A stretch of 64,000 nt of DNA from Notamacropus eugenii (taxonomy: Eukaryota; Chordata; Mammalia; Diprotodontia; Macropodidae), in NCBI RefSeq assembly GCF_028372415.1, contig NC_092879.1, positions 67,037,427-67,101,426 of the forward strand, written 5' to 3'. A program made the translations under genes and the position numbers. Positions 22,890 to 34,641 of this stretch are shown here, one piece after another. Under the pieces are notes generated by a model. The model saw only the letters and a list, made by a program, of their open reading frames with translations. It was not told the DNA's origin and did not search any database. The first letter of the stretch is position 1. Each line of letters begins with the position of its first letter.

Positions 22890-23690
22890 GTTTAAGGTCT
22901 TTGAGTTTTCTTCCTGAGATCTTTGGTAATTTCAGTTTTTTCTCTCCTCCCCCCATTTTTCCCTGTTCATTTTCTGGCTTCCTCAGGGACTGGACCTCAT
23001 AGTGTCTCAGCCTTCTTCCACACTGGACAGCTCAAGGTTCAGCAGCCTAAGTCTCCGCCCCCAATGACTTTCTGGTGGTGAATACTGTCCCCTGCTGGAC
23101 ACTCTGCTTTCCCTTAGGTTTAGTAAGGTGTTTCACACTTTGCACTCCCCTGCACATAGTGTCCTAACCCATTTCCTCTATTCCTTAATTGTATAGCCCA
23201 TCACAGGCAGTTCAGAGAGCTACAAGGCTGTCCACTTCTACACCAGTAGAACTGCCATGCTGGTGTTTGTAATGATTTGCCCCAGCATGGGCAGGGTTGC
23301 CACACTGGTACTACAGGGTTATCTGCCACGATACTGTTTGTCATAATTCGAGGAAATTTCGTCAGCCTGGGAAGAGAGAGGGGGAACCAGGCATGGGGGG
23401 GGAGGGGGTTGTTGCAAGCCCTGCTCCCTGTCTCCATTTCTTGGTTCTGCGAGCATCGCCTTGATGCTGGTAGCATAGGAGGTAGGGAGGGGTATTGAAT
23501 AAGTCCTGGGTCAGTGAACATCACTTCATGGTTCAGGGTCTTCTTAGTCTTTTAAATGTAAGTTTTCAAACTTCTTTTCAATTTAGCTAAAGTAGCTTTT
23601 GTGTATAATTCTGCTTTGGAGAGGTTTGGGAAGTTTAAGGGATCAGAAAAACTATCTAATTCTCCATCTTGTTGTTCATGCCGCTTATGT

Positions 23691-25185
23691 TTATTCTGTC
23701 TATGAAAGTCTTTCAAATGCAATTTTGCTCACTCCAGGGACGGATTTATTCTGAGGTTGTCGTCAATAAGAACATTATTCCATGTTACTATAACCAAGAC
23801 GGGGCCAACAGGATTTTGCTTCAGGGTGCCGACATCCAGGGAACATGATTCTTTAGTGGGGGGAGGGGGAAGGGCACCTTCCTCCTGGGGTAAACATCAT
23901 CCCAAACCTCTCCGTAAACCCTGGATCATCTCTGTTGTCTGGAATGTTGTTCTTGTGGTTTCCCTATTTCAGAGCCTGCTTCTTCCACCTCACCTAGACC
24001 CTTGAAAGGGTAAAAGTTGGTCCATGTTCTTGTTTGTCTAAATCTCTTCTTTGAATTCTTTTTTAACTGAAATTCAATTCTAATTTCTTTTTTTTTTTTA
24101 ATTAATTTTAAAACAATTTTCTGGAGGGAAAGGGGAGGGAGAGAAAAGAGAGTCTTGTTTCCTATAAGGCCAGATTGTAAAGTCAGAAATTCATAAGTGA
24201 CCCCAAAAGTAATTTCCTTTTCTTTCTTTCTCAGACGCTCATTGTACTTTGCCAAAGGTCTATGCTGCTGAAGACCATGCTTCTGAAGTCTCCCTGCGGC
24301 TTGTCCTCCACAGCCATAGGGACATCCAGGACATAAAGACCCATTATCCCTCACCTGGGAGGAATGTTGGAATTAGTCACGTGCACATGCCCTTCCTTAT
24401 CATCTTGGGGCCTGGCTTGGCATGCTATATCCTTCAATAAATTCCACTTGGATAGGTAAGTTACGTGTTATCCTACTCTTAAATTTTTATTTATTGGTGT
24501 GATAGGAACACTTACCAAATAGTCATCCATGGAGAGTATTTCCTCCTCATGATTAGAAAAGCAAAGTGGAATGGCTGTGCCTTAACTTAGCCCCGCCTTG
24601 GCGTCTACATCTTGTCAAGTCTGTAGGGCTTTAGGCCTTCATCTCTAGCTTTCTGAATCTAACATTCCAAATCCCTATCTATCTTTCTCCTTATGTCTCT
24701 TATTTTCCTCCCTGTCTTAATGATTCTCTTCAACTCTCTCCATCTAGCTGCCTCTATGTCTTCCTAACTCCATTTCTCTCTCTCTCTTTCTCTGCTTATT
24801 CTATGTAGCACTAGAGGTCATAACTTTCTATTTATTTTGTGTATCCTTTGTATTTATTCAGATGTGGTTGCATCATTTCTCTGGATAGAAGGAAATATCT
24901 TTGAAGCCAGGGACTCTCAGGATAATTTGCATCTCTCCAGGGCTCCTTTATATGATTGGACTTTATTTAGTCTCAGAATTGGGGATTAGAGCTCCTTAAA
25001 TATCAGAGTCTCTAAGTATCATTTATTATATTATGAAATTGTAAGTGCAGTCCACACTTGGGGAGAATTGTTTTTCTGAGTAGAGGTAATATATACTTTT
25101 TTACCAATATAGTTTATTTATTTTATTTACCTTTTTGTCTTGCATGCTAAGTTAATAGTTTTCTTTGAACCACTTGTTAACCTCA
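23691..25185. other. Unassigned sequence between two L1s
   Basis: No repeat family is recognised here. The block at 24235-24455 is exon-like and is described separately. A CT-rich stretch lies near 24770-24800. I see no protein-coding frame with support. Confidence 0.3.
24235..24455 (+). other. Exon-like block, possibly non-coding
   Basis: A strong acceptor (ccttttctttctttctcag) precedes the block and a consensus donor (ATAG|GTAAGTTA) ends it. It has a 63-codon open frame at 24249-24440 that stops before the donor. It also contains AATAAA at 24436, 20 bases before the donor. It could be a 5' untranslated exon of the gene whose start exon is at 29714, since that exon begins with an acceptor and needs an upstream exon. 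It could equally be an LTR remnant. I do not recognise the sequence. Confidence 0.25.
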
Positions 25186-26567
25186 AACTTTTGGTATGCA
25201 AGCTATAAATTAATTTTATTTTTTAATTAAATTTTATCTATAAAAGAAAGACAAAATCTCGGAATACACAGTCAAGTAAAAAAGATGACCATATTGGCCC
25301 TGTCAAAAAATGTTTGTCACTTTCTGCATTTTTAGTCTATGATCAAACCCCTTGGTCTCTGATAGGAGGTGGGCAGCATTCTTGTCATTGGCCCTCTGGC
25401 ATCATGGTTGGTTGTTGCAATTGATCTGAGTTCTTAAGTCTTCCCAGTTTTCTCTGAAATTATCCCTTTATTATAGCACAGTAGAATTCCATTCCCTTTA
25501 CGTGCCATAATTTGTTCATTTATTCCTCAAATGACGCTCACTCCCTTAATTTCCAGTTGTTTGCTACCACAAAAAAAGAAGTGCTATAAATTTTTTTTGT
25601 ATATATGGATCCCCTTTCTTTGACCTTCTTAGAGTATAGACCCAGTAGTGATGTATGACTGGGTCAAAAGAGTATGCACAATTTTGCAGCTTTGTTAGGT
25701 AGCAATCTAAATTGCTATCATGGCCAGCCTATTTTGAAGCTACACCAATAGTGTATTAATATTTCTATTTTCCCGCAGCACCCTCCACCCTTTTCCTTTT
25801 TTTTGTGGCAACTTTGCTGGAGTAGTTTTTAATTTATATTTAATTATTAGTGAATTGGAACATTTTAAAATGTGGCTATTAATAGCTTGAATTTCTTCCC
25901 TTGAGAACTGATCATTTATATTGTTCAAGTAATGGTTAGTATACTTGTTTTTTATTTGATTTAGATAAAAAGCTTTTACCAGAGAAATTTGCTGCAAACA
26001 TTATCTCCCAGGTAATTGTTTTTTTTTATAATCTTAACTGTATCAGTTTTATTTGTGGAAAAAGCTTTTAAAATTTATATCAAAATTATGCTTTCTTTGA
26101 TTACGAATTCTTCCCATATTCATAGTTTGTAGGGTAATTTCTTCGTTCCTCCTCTCATTTATGATGTCACTCACACTTTATGGTCTAAGTAATGTACCTA
26201 GTTTTGCTATGTCTTAATATATATAGTGTGAAATATTGGTCTATGCCTAGTTTCTGACAGAGTGCTTTCCAGTTTTACCAGTCCTTATTGCCAAAACAGC
26301 TCGTTCTCTAGTAGCTGAGGCCTTTGGATTTATCAGACACCATGCACTTATGGTGTTTGCCTCTGACCTTTTGATGGCACTGTTAATGACTTCTTGGTGG
26401 TATAGTTTGAGATCTATGACTGTTGGGCCTCTTTCTTCTCACTTTTCCCCTGTTATTCTCTAGCTCTATAGAACTTTGGCTCTGAGTAAGTTAATTTAAG
26501 TAGTTATGTCATTTTAAGTTATTTTGGCTCAACATATCAATGAACAATGCATATTACTCTAAGGGTG

Positions 26568-26627
26568 ATTTATACTTGGATATACTATATATACATGTAT
26601 GTATATATAGTATATCCAAGTATAAAT
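26568..26627. repeat. Perfect 29-bp inverted repeat with 2-base centre
   Basis: The arms 26568-26596 and 26599-26627 are exact reverse complements around the central dinucleotide GT. Pairing breaks at the next base out (26567 against 26628). Confidence 0.95.
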
Positions 26628-26648
26628 AGTATGTGTACATAGAACTTG

Positions 26649-26692
26649 TATGTGTATATATTATGTGTATATATATATATATATGTGTGTAT

Positions 26693-26725
<33 letters not shown>

Positions 26726-26747
26726 CATACATATATACACACGCATA
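26649..26747 (+). repeat. Compound TA/TG/CA microsatellite
   Basis: Runs of TA, TG and CA dinucleotides, including a CA run at about 26693-26712. Low-complexity open frames on the minus strand derive from it. Confidence 0.9.
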
Positions 26748-28930
26748 CTATTTCTTATATGTATCATGGTAGGTAGACTCTGAAATATTGTATAGCTATA
26801 TTTAATGTCATTTCTCTCCCTGTCTCCTTGCTGGGTTTTTAGTGATAATTAAATAGAAATGCTGATGATTTATATCCTTCAACTTTGCTTCAATTAGTTT
26901 TTTAGTTGGCTCTCTAGAGTTCTCCAGAACATCAAACAATACTTGTTTCCTCTTCTCCTGTGCTTATTCTTTTAACTTCCTTTTGCTATCTTAGCTAGAC
27001 TTTCAAGCACTTTATTAAATACCAGTAGTGCTAACGAACACCCTTGTTTTACTGGAAAGGCCCCTAGTTTATCCCCATTATCCACAATTCTCGTTCTTGG
27101 TTTTAGATTGATAGTACTTACCATATTAAGGAAAGATCTATTTATCTCTGTTTTCTAGTGTTTTTTTAAATGCTGAATTTGATTTTGATTTTTTATTAGG
27201 GGCTTTTTTCTATATCTGTTGACAAACATGTTTTTATTGTTCTTTGTTATTTATTTGTAATGGGCTTGACATGAACCAACTTAGTTATAATGTATCATTT
27301 TGTGGTATGTTCCTGTAGTTTCTTTGCTAACATTTATTTAATTTTTTTTTTTGCTCTAGCATTTTTTATAGTCTATTTATGTATAGTTTCCTTTCCTACT
27401 TTCTCTCTGAGTTAGATGTGAAGAACAGATTTGTATGATGGAAGGAATTTGGTAGAAAACCCTTCCTTTCCTTTTTTCCCCTGATATTAGGTTGTCCAAA
27501 GTCTCTGTCTTGTTTTGTTAATCTGGATGTATTTTTTTCATTTTTGTAAATATACATCCATTTTACTTGCATGTTGGATAAAATATTCTCTAAGAATTTA
27601 CTTAATGTCTTCATTTGTTGTCAGTTTTCCTCTTTTATTTGATCACTTTGTAAGGTTTTATTTATTTTGTTTTCCTTTCACATGCAGCTCTTATTTTTTT
27701 ATTAAATCAAAGTGGATTTTTTTGCTTTCTATTCTTTCTTTCCTTTTAAATCACTTCTCACAATCTATCCTCCTAGATTAAATTTCTTTTATTTGTGACT
27801 GCTCCCTTTCTGAACCTTGCCTTCCTTTTCATTTTCTCCCTCCTGATAAAAGCACTTCTACACCAAAGTCTTTATATGTGTTCTACCTCCTCTCCTTTGA
27901 CAAATTCAGACAAAAGTGAGGTTCACATGATGTCTACCTTTTTCTTTTTGTATAGACTTAGACTTGTATACTCTGATTAAATGACCAATTTCACCACCTT
28001 TCCTTACCTTGTTCCCCTGGGGTCTCTCTCTTCTTCAAGATGATCAAGTCAACAAAAGTACAAGGCTTCTGTCTTCACTCCCTCTGTGACCCCTGATGAC
28101 AGAGTTGTGGGGGACGCATCTCATTATTTCTTATTAGATTGTAAACATACCATCCTTATGCGGTCCCTTCCATTCCCTAATTTGTATTTACAGTTTTGAC
28201 TGAGCTGTGATCTTTGCATCAGAAAAGCCTGAAAATTACCTATTTCATTAAAAGGTCTGTTTTTCACCTGTGTGATCATGCTCAATTTTTCTGGATAAGA
28301 TATTTTTGGGTTGCAATCCTAGATCTTTTGCCTTGTAGAATATTGTATTCCCCGCTTTACATGGTAGTTGCTAGATCTTGTGTGATCCTGACAGTGGCTC
28401 CTTGGTATTTTAATTCTTTCTGGGTGCTTGCAGCATTTTTCCTTTGATCTGAAGGTCTGGGTTTTGGCTAGAATGCTCCTGAGAATTTTTTGTTATTTCG
28501 TTAATGATTTTTGGAAATACCAGGCTCCTTTTGGGGGGTCAATCCACTGAATAGGTGTCTAAATGAGAGTAGTGTGTCCCAAAATGACTGTTGACATTCC
28601 TTCTAGGTTGCCGATGAGTCTTTGTCCCATTTGGTTCCTGTGGTTGCAAGGGAGAAATAGCACTGAGCCTCCAGAAGAGTGGTCTTCAGCTGAGTGCAAT
28701 TTGAGCCTGAGAGAGGAGAAAATATTTCATTCCTGTTCTCATTTATCAGCAAATGATTGTTTCACAATCTGGCCTTGAAGGTTTTAAGAATCCTTAAGAT
28801 ATGTCTCCTTGATCTGTTCTCATGTCATTTTTGCATGAGATATCTTCCTCAAAAACTTTTTTCATTCCTTTGACTTTGTAATTATGTTTCACGTGTCACG
28901 AAATCCTTAATTTTCAAGGACTGTCTAGGC

Positions 28931-29713
28931 TTTGTACCTTTTCTTTGAAGGAACAGAAAGGGACTGCTTAGACTGGTGAATGAACACGTCAGCCCCATGG
29001 CCTCTCATACTGGATGCCATCTGGCTGCCATCCCCCAGTTTGTGTCTAGGCGACACACAAGGGCTCACCTCCTCACAGGTGGAGCCTCCATAGACAGCCA
29101 ATATTAGCCCTTGCCTGAGCCCAGGAACTTCCTGTGCAGTCCAGCTCTGGAGTCAGGGAAACAGTCACCCCTCTGCCATAGTGCCTGGTCTAGGCATTCC
29201 AATGTGGATTGTATATGTTCTCTTGGGCTGAAAAAATGACTCACTATGGTTTTTCCTTTGATTTCACAATCACTACTTAGTCTGGCACTCCTTCTAGATC
29301 TTTGTTGGGCAACTGGGCTATACTGCTTCTTCCATATCTTCCTGGTCTGTTGACAGTTATTATTTTCCCAAGTAACTTTTGCAAGCAACCCGAACCAGCT
29401 TTCTGTGTGTTTCTTCCAGCCTCACCACCTTTTCCCCATTCTGTGATAATGCTAACTTTTTGCAAGGCAGTTGTCAGTATAATACCCACCCAGGGCAGAG
29501 TGGCTAACCTTGGGTATCAGCTGCCTCTTGGTGGTGCTGAGTGTGCCAAGATTGTGGTGCCTAAAACAATGAGCATGAGTGTCAAAAGACTGTCTCTGCC
29601 GGCTCAAGCACATGTAATAAGTAGGATTCCTGAGCTTTCAAGGCTAGATTGTGAAACAATAATTTGCTGACAAGTTACAAGAAGAATGAAAATGTTTCTT
29701 CTTCTCTCCTTAG
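28931..29713 (+). other. Repeat-poor sequence upstream of the start exon
   Basis: No repeat is recognised between the L1 and the exon at 29714. Short frames on both strands have no support. The last 20 or so bases are the pyrimidine-rich acceptor tract (tttcttcttctctccttag). Confidence 0.35.
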
Positions 29714-29882
29714 GCTCAAATTCTGTGGCTGAAGATTCAGTGCCTCTTGCTCACTGAAAACAAAGGAGTTGATGGGATATCAAAACTTGCCACTGATCTG
29801 GGGGGAATGCCAGCAGTCATCTTGTGGCTCCCTTCTCTGTCATCAACAAGACGGCAACTCCTCCGAAAGCCCCTTGGCACAG
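29714..29882 (+). CDS. Candidate start-codon exon of an unrecognised split gene (exon 1 of 3 seen)
   Basis: The 169-base block has a strong acceptor (ttcttctctccttag) and donor (CACAG|GTAAGG). An ATG at 29772 opens 37 codons that end exactly in phase 0 at the donor. The same frame has a TGA at 29730 upstream, so this ATG is the first usable start and 29714-29771 would be 5' untranslated. The ATG has G at +4 but T at -3, a moderate context. The encoded start is MGYQNLPLIWGECQ, followed by a Cys/Ser/Gln-rich stretch ending SSESPLAQ. No signal peptide or membrane segment is visible. The exon joins in frame to 59516-59580. An upstream non-coding exon is implied. A second frame (56 codons, no ATG needed) is open in this exon but would stop at the end of the next exon. 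I do not recognise the protein. Confidence 0.5.
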
Positions 29883-30990
29883 GTAAGGTCTGTCATCTGC
29901 TTTTTACACTGTGCCAGTAACTTTGACCACATAGTCCCTCGTTAGGTCTTTCCTTCTGTCTTAGATGACTAGAGAAAGCACCCTAGAGACTTGGCTCTGT
30001 ATTGGAATCACAGAACTCCAGAGTGTTATTATAGACCTCAGCAGCTCGAGTCTGAATCATGCATGGAGTCCCCTGCTGGAAGTGTAAGGGGTTTGATTCC
30101 TTAGCTCTCACTGGCTCTAAGTATTAAGTTTCAGTTGACTTAGTCTGGGTCCATATTGTCCTAGTGTCTCCAAGTCTTTGAGCCCAGGGCTTCGAATTTA
30201 ATTCTTGGGGTCTTTAGTCACGTGTAGACCACCATTTCCAAAGTAGGCTGCCTGTGCTCTTGTCATCACCCTCACCCCACCTTAACAGAAACTTGGACTC
30301 TCTGAGAGAGACTGGGCTCTAATAAATGAACTTTCTCTTTACCTTGCATGGAGCAAGGCCTTTGCCCCATTCCTGGCCTCCATTTCGATCCCTGCCACTG
30401 CATGTCTACTGCCCTCCCTCAGCACTTAGTACGTGTTTTATCTGTCCTTCTAAGTCTGCCGATTTTGTTCTCTAAGTCTACAAGGTTACATTTAGAATTG
30501 TTTGGTTTCTATGTCACTAAATCTAGAAATTTAGTTCCTTAAGTCTGTAGGTATCTAGGACTCCAGATGTCAGTCTGCACCTGAGTCTTGGGATTTAGTC
30601 CCCTGATTTGGTTGGGTAAGTCTCCCATGGATCTAGGTCTTTCAGCCTTTACCTCTCTATGATTCAAACTCTAGTTCTTTGTCCTTCTCTTCTGACTCTC
30701 TTATCAGAGCCGTCTCCACGTATCTAACTCTTGGATTTCTCTCTCCATTTCCAAGTGGTTTTCTCTACACTTGTTTCTGTTTCATTCTTTAAACTCTGCA
30801 TCTGTCCCCTATGAAACCTGTGTACTTATCTGTATGGAACTCTCACTCTCACAGCATTCTGGCTGGCCAGGGACTTCAGCTCAGGATTAGAGGTGCTACT
30901 GATGCCACTTCTGTGCCTCTCTCCTAGTTAAAGCTGTCTTCACTCACATGTGAAGAGGTTGTTTCTTCTGAAATTCTCCTCAAGGTAAAA
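29883..30990 (+). other. Start of the putative 29.6 kb intron, repeat-poor
   Basis: Ordinary sequence with no recognised interspersed repeat. Short open frames have no splice or start support. Confidence 0.35.
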
Positions 30991-30999
30991 AGGCTTTTT

Positions 31000-31080
31000 G
31001 GTTTTTATATCTCAAGTGCTTGGCAGAATGGTTGAAACGAGCTAAACACTTAATAATGCTTGTTGATGGACTGGTTCCAC
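31000..31080 (+). repeat. L2/MIR 3'-end remnant
   Basis: The words 'caagtgcttggcagaatggtt' and 'aaacacttaataatgcttgttga' follow the usual L2 tail order. Confidence 0.5.
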
Positions 31081-32630
31081 TTATAATAAATAAGAATTAT
31101 GTAGGAATAATCATTATTAGTGCAAAAGCCTTTGGGGAAGGACCTTCTTTTAAGTATTAGAAAACTATTAAATAGGGGTAACTGGGATTTTTTTTTTTGC
31201 TTGTACAAAGGTAATAGTTTTCATGAAATCAAACCTTTTATAGTCTTAGTTTGGATAACTGTAACTCAGACAGGATTTTGGTTATTTATTCCTGAGAAAT
31301 TTGTGCAAGAAACTTGACTGGACTTTCTGTATCCCACCCACTCTGTATTTGTAGAGAAAGGGAGCTTCCTTCTTCCACGGCCATTCTCAGAATAGTCCGG
31401 AGGCTGTCTCTCAAACTTAGTAAGTGTTCTTGTTCAGTGATGAGAAACTGCCCCCCCCCCATAACATCCCCTCCTACCACAAGCTCATGCACATGTATAC
31501 CAAACACAAATCTCTAACCTCAAGTGCCAGATTACAGAGCAAGCATTTGCTTATAAGTGGAAGTCTCTCTCAAGATCCATTGCTGGCCTGTGAGGAATGT
31601 CAGAGGCAGATACAGTTTGGGGGCCATCTTGCTATGCTGAAACAACTTTTCAATAAAGCCTCCATCAGCAGGTAGGACTACATGGAAAAGTCTGGGTCTC
31701 GGGGTCTCTAAAAATGTAGATTTAGATCTAAATGACTCCAAGTCTTGAACCTTTGAGATTTAAAGTCTCAGTTGTGAAGGCTCCTGGTCGTGAAGCCTTC
31801 AAGGCTTTGGAATTTAGATCCCTAGACTTCCATTCCCTGATCCCTGGGTGCTGGTAATTCAATTTCCAGAATAGTGGTCTTAAGGCGGAGAAGACTCAAG
31901 TCCTAGAGAGCCAATCCCAAGCTCTCCATAAGTATCTAAGACTCTGAATCTAGGTCTGGCTGGGCTTCAGACTGTAAGTACAAACACAGAGGACCTTCAG
32001 TTCGAGGCTTGAAACCTCAAGGCCAGGACACTGAGATACCTTGCCTTTTGGCTAGGCCAAAGAGATCAACAGTACAGCCCAGATGAAAATGTAATTGGGA
32101 AATTGTTAAAGAAATACATAGAAATACAATAAGACATAGGTTAACAGGTGGGTTTCTAAATCAACATGCTCCCACAGGGATCCTTATGAACAATTTAGTT
32201 TGACACAACTGGTCTAGGCCTCTTGGATTATGATCTTGAATTTAGAGGGGCTGAGGTCTCAAGCTGTCTAAAGACTTGGCTTTACAGTTTTGGAAATCTT
32301 CAGACAGATATACTCTCCACATCTATAACTTAACTTGCTTTCCTAGAAAACTTAAGGCCTGGAGACACAGAGTCCTAGACACTTAAAAACCTAGGTTAGA
32401 AAACTTAAGACATACACTTGCCTGCACAAAACTTTCCTGTTGATGTGGGTTTATTGAAGCATAGCTGAATTCTTCTCTTTCTAGGAATTGATCATGTCCC
32501 ATGCCTTCCTATGGCTGTGGACAAGTTATGCTGGATCCTCAGAAGAAAGAGAGAAAAAAAACTTCTGTTGTCACTTAGCTAATTCTCCATTCAGAATCTA
32601 GCCTTGCCGCACATTCAGTGCTCTCAGCTG
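31081..32630. other. Unassigned, repeat-poor
   Basis: No repeat family is recognised. A frame at 31424-31675 is open for 83 codons and contains AATAAA near 31653, but it has no convincing acceptor, so I do not call it an exon. Confidence 0.3.
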
Positions 32631-32632
32631 TG

Positions 32633-32852
32633 GTTGTTGTGGTTGCGTTTGTCCTTGGTTCTCGAAGAGGACCATGACATCAAGATGATGACATGACTTG
32701 CAGTTGACTTTGATTTGAGTGAGGGAGGACTGTGCAAGGTCACCAACCTCACTTTCTTCTCCTGAGCCATCTGGGTCCAGTGGCCTGATATTCATCAGGA
32801 TGACTGGAGTTGGCCCAGGATGCAATGGGAGACCCTGGCCCTTTTAGGTTAA
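32633..32852 (-). repeat. RTE-tailed SINE (left partner of an inverted pair)
   Basis: The RTE tail in reverse ('tttgtccttggttctcgaagaggaccatgacatcaagatgatgacatgact') is followed by the SINE middle and by 'ggatgcaatgggagaccctggccctttt'. The copy at 35010-35219 has the same sequence in the opposite orientation, including this unusual left end. Confidence 0.85.
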
Positions 32853-32929
32853 GACCTTTTCAGGTACTCACTTAGAATGAGGTGATACCCATTCAGCGAA
32901 TAGGCCTGTCTTTGCAACAGCAACCTTAC

Positions 32930-34465
32930 CTCTTTTCTCTCTTCTCTTTTCTCTCCTTTTCCCTTTCTTCTCTGTTGTCATCTCTCTCTCATCTTTCCTC
33001 GGTCTGTCCCCTTGTTGTTCATCTCGTCTTTTGTCCCTTCCTTTCTCATTTACTCTCTTCTGTCTCCTCTTTCCTCTCCTTTGTCCTTTCCTGTCTAGAT
33101 CATCTCTCATATTTCCTCTCCTCTTTTCACTTTTCTTTCATCTCATCATTTCTCTTGTTTTTCCTCTCCTCTATCTTCTCCTCTTTTCCTGTCCTCTCCT
33201 CTTTCCTCTCTTTTGTCCTTTCCTCTGTATATTTATCTCATATTTCTTCTTGTCTTTTTGCTGTCTTTTGTCTCATCTTTCCTCTCATTTGTCCTTTTCT
33301 CTCTGTTCTCATCTCTTGAATTTTTACTCGTCTTTTCGCTAGTCTTTCATCTGTCTTTCCTCTCATCTTTCCTCTCCCCTTTCCTTTCCCCTTTACTCCT
33401 TTCTCCTCTTTTCTCTCTCCTATTTGCTTTCCAATTCTTTCCTCTCATCTTCCCTCTCATTTCCTCTCCTTTTTCCTCCTCTCTACTGCTTTCCCTTCTC
33501 TATCCTCTCCTTTTTCCTTCCTCTCTGTTCTCATCTCTTATCCTTCCTTTTGTCTTTCTTCTCCCCTTTCCTTTCAACTTTACTATCTTCTCCTCTTTTC
33601 TTTCCTCTCCCCTGTCCCTCTCTACTCTCCTTTGCCCTTTCTCTTCTGTACTCATCTCTCATATTTCCTCTTCCCTTTTCACTCATCTTTCCTCTCTTCT
33701 CTCCATTTCCTCTTCCCTTTCCTCTCCTCTGTCCTTTACTTTCTGTACTCATCTTTCCCATCCCTTTTCCTTTTCCTCTCCTCTTTCCTCTCTGTACTTT
33801 TCTCTCCTCTTTCTGCTTGTATTTGCTCTCATCTGTCATCTCACCTTTCATCTACTCTTCTCCTGTCTTTTCTCCCCTTTCCATTCCCCTTTACTCTCTT
33901 CTCCTCTTTTCTCTCATCTCACCTCTTCTTCTTCCTTTCCTCTCTTCTCTTTTCTTGTTCCTCTTCTCTTTCATCTCCCCTTTTCTCCTGTTTTCCCTTA
34001 CTTCTCTGTTCTCATTTCATGTCTTTCCTCTCATCTTTACTGTTCCCTTTCCTTTTTCCTATTTACTCTTTCCTCTCTTTTTTCTCCCCTTGTCTTTCCT
34101 CTCCCCTTTCATTTCAACTTAACTGTCTTCTCCTCTTTTGTCTTTCCTCTCTTCTGTTTTCCCTGTTGTATTTCCTCTCATCTTTATGCTCCTCTTCTCT
34201 CTCCCCTTTTCTCTCCCATTTCCTCTCTTCTCTCTCCTCATTCCTCTTCTCTGTGGTTTTCCTCCTTTTTTCTCTCCTTTTTTCTTTGTTCTTTGCTCTC
34301 AGCTCCCATCTTTCCTCTCGTCTGTCACCTTGCCTTTTGTCTAGTCTATCCTCTCATCTTTCCCCTTTCCTTTCCAATTTACTCTCTTTTCTTTTCTGTC
34401 TCCTCTCCCATTTCCTCTCACTGGTCCTTTGAAACCCTTTGCTCTCTTTCCTCTCTGGTCTCCTG
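32930..34465 (+). repeat. 1.5 kb polypyrimidine tract with degenerate higher-order repeat
   Basis: Almost entirely C and T on the plus strand. Recurring words include 'ctgtactcatctctcat' variants (about 33095, 33225, 33305, 33525, 33650, 33750, 34000). 'cccctttcctttc...ctcttctcctcttttc' variants recur near 33370, 33570, 33880, 34100 and 34365. This points to a decayed minisatellite rather than a simple dinucleotide run. Very long open frames across it (up to 417 codons of Ser/Phe/Leu) are composition artefacts. Confidence 0.9.
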
Positions 34466-34641
34466 AGAGGAGAAGAAGAGGGGAGACAATGAGAGGAAGA
34501 TGACAAGATCTCTAAACCCTAAGCTCTAAGAGACCTTCTCTGCCAGGAGTCTCTTGTCTTTCTTTCTATTTCTTTCCCTTTCCCCTTCCCTCCCTCTATC
34601 TTTCTCTTTCCCTTACACCTCAGTGTAAGGGAGGGAATAAA

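Larger units (their letters stand above)
15255..23690 (-). repeat. Nearly end-to-end L1 element (decayed, with nested insertions)
   Basis: Read on the minus strand, the 3' untranslated region lies at 15255-15400. ORF2 sequence runs through about 15400-19250: the carboxy end, then the reverse transcriptase region near 16900-17290 and 17800-18600, then upstream parts. A pyrimidine-rich inter-ORF stretch follows, and ORF1-like coiled-coil sequence lies near 21720-22800. The 5' end near 23660-23690 reads, on the minus strand, 'ggcatgaacaacaagatggag', a typical L1 start. Frames are broken throughout, so the copy is inactive. Insertions are listed separately. Part of 20920-21460 may be a further nested L1 end. 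Confidence 0.7.
25190..28930 (-). repeat. Long L1 fragment
   Basis: The minus-strand 3' end lies near 25200. ORF2 carboxy-end sequence is near 25440-25900 and the reverse transcriptase region near 26900-27200 ('actggaaaggcccctagtttatccccatta'). The inter-ORF pyrimidine-rich region runs about 27780-28100, and ORF1-like sequence follows to about 28930. It has no long intact frames. A palindrome and a TA/CA repeat sit inside it. Confidence 0.7.

Noticed and set aside
23926..24354. 142-codon minus-strand open frame
   Set aside because: Runs through a poly-A/T stretch giving Lys runs. It has no recognisable domain and no splice signals.
29302..29670. 122-codon plus-strand open frame just before the start exon
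   Set aside because: No acceptor or in-frame join to 29714. The opposite strand is also open over the same bases, so openness is uninformative.
31424..31675. Exon with AATAAA and a donor-like end at 31672
   Set aside because: No credible acceptor precedes it, and the frame does not join to any other block.
33213..34466. 417-codon plus-strand open frame, with other long frames overlapping it
   Set aside because: The tract is almost pure C and T, so stops are rare. The product is only Ser, Phe, Leu and Pro, and three overlapping frames are open at once.
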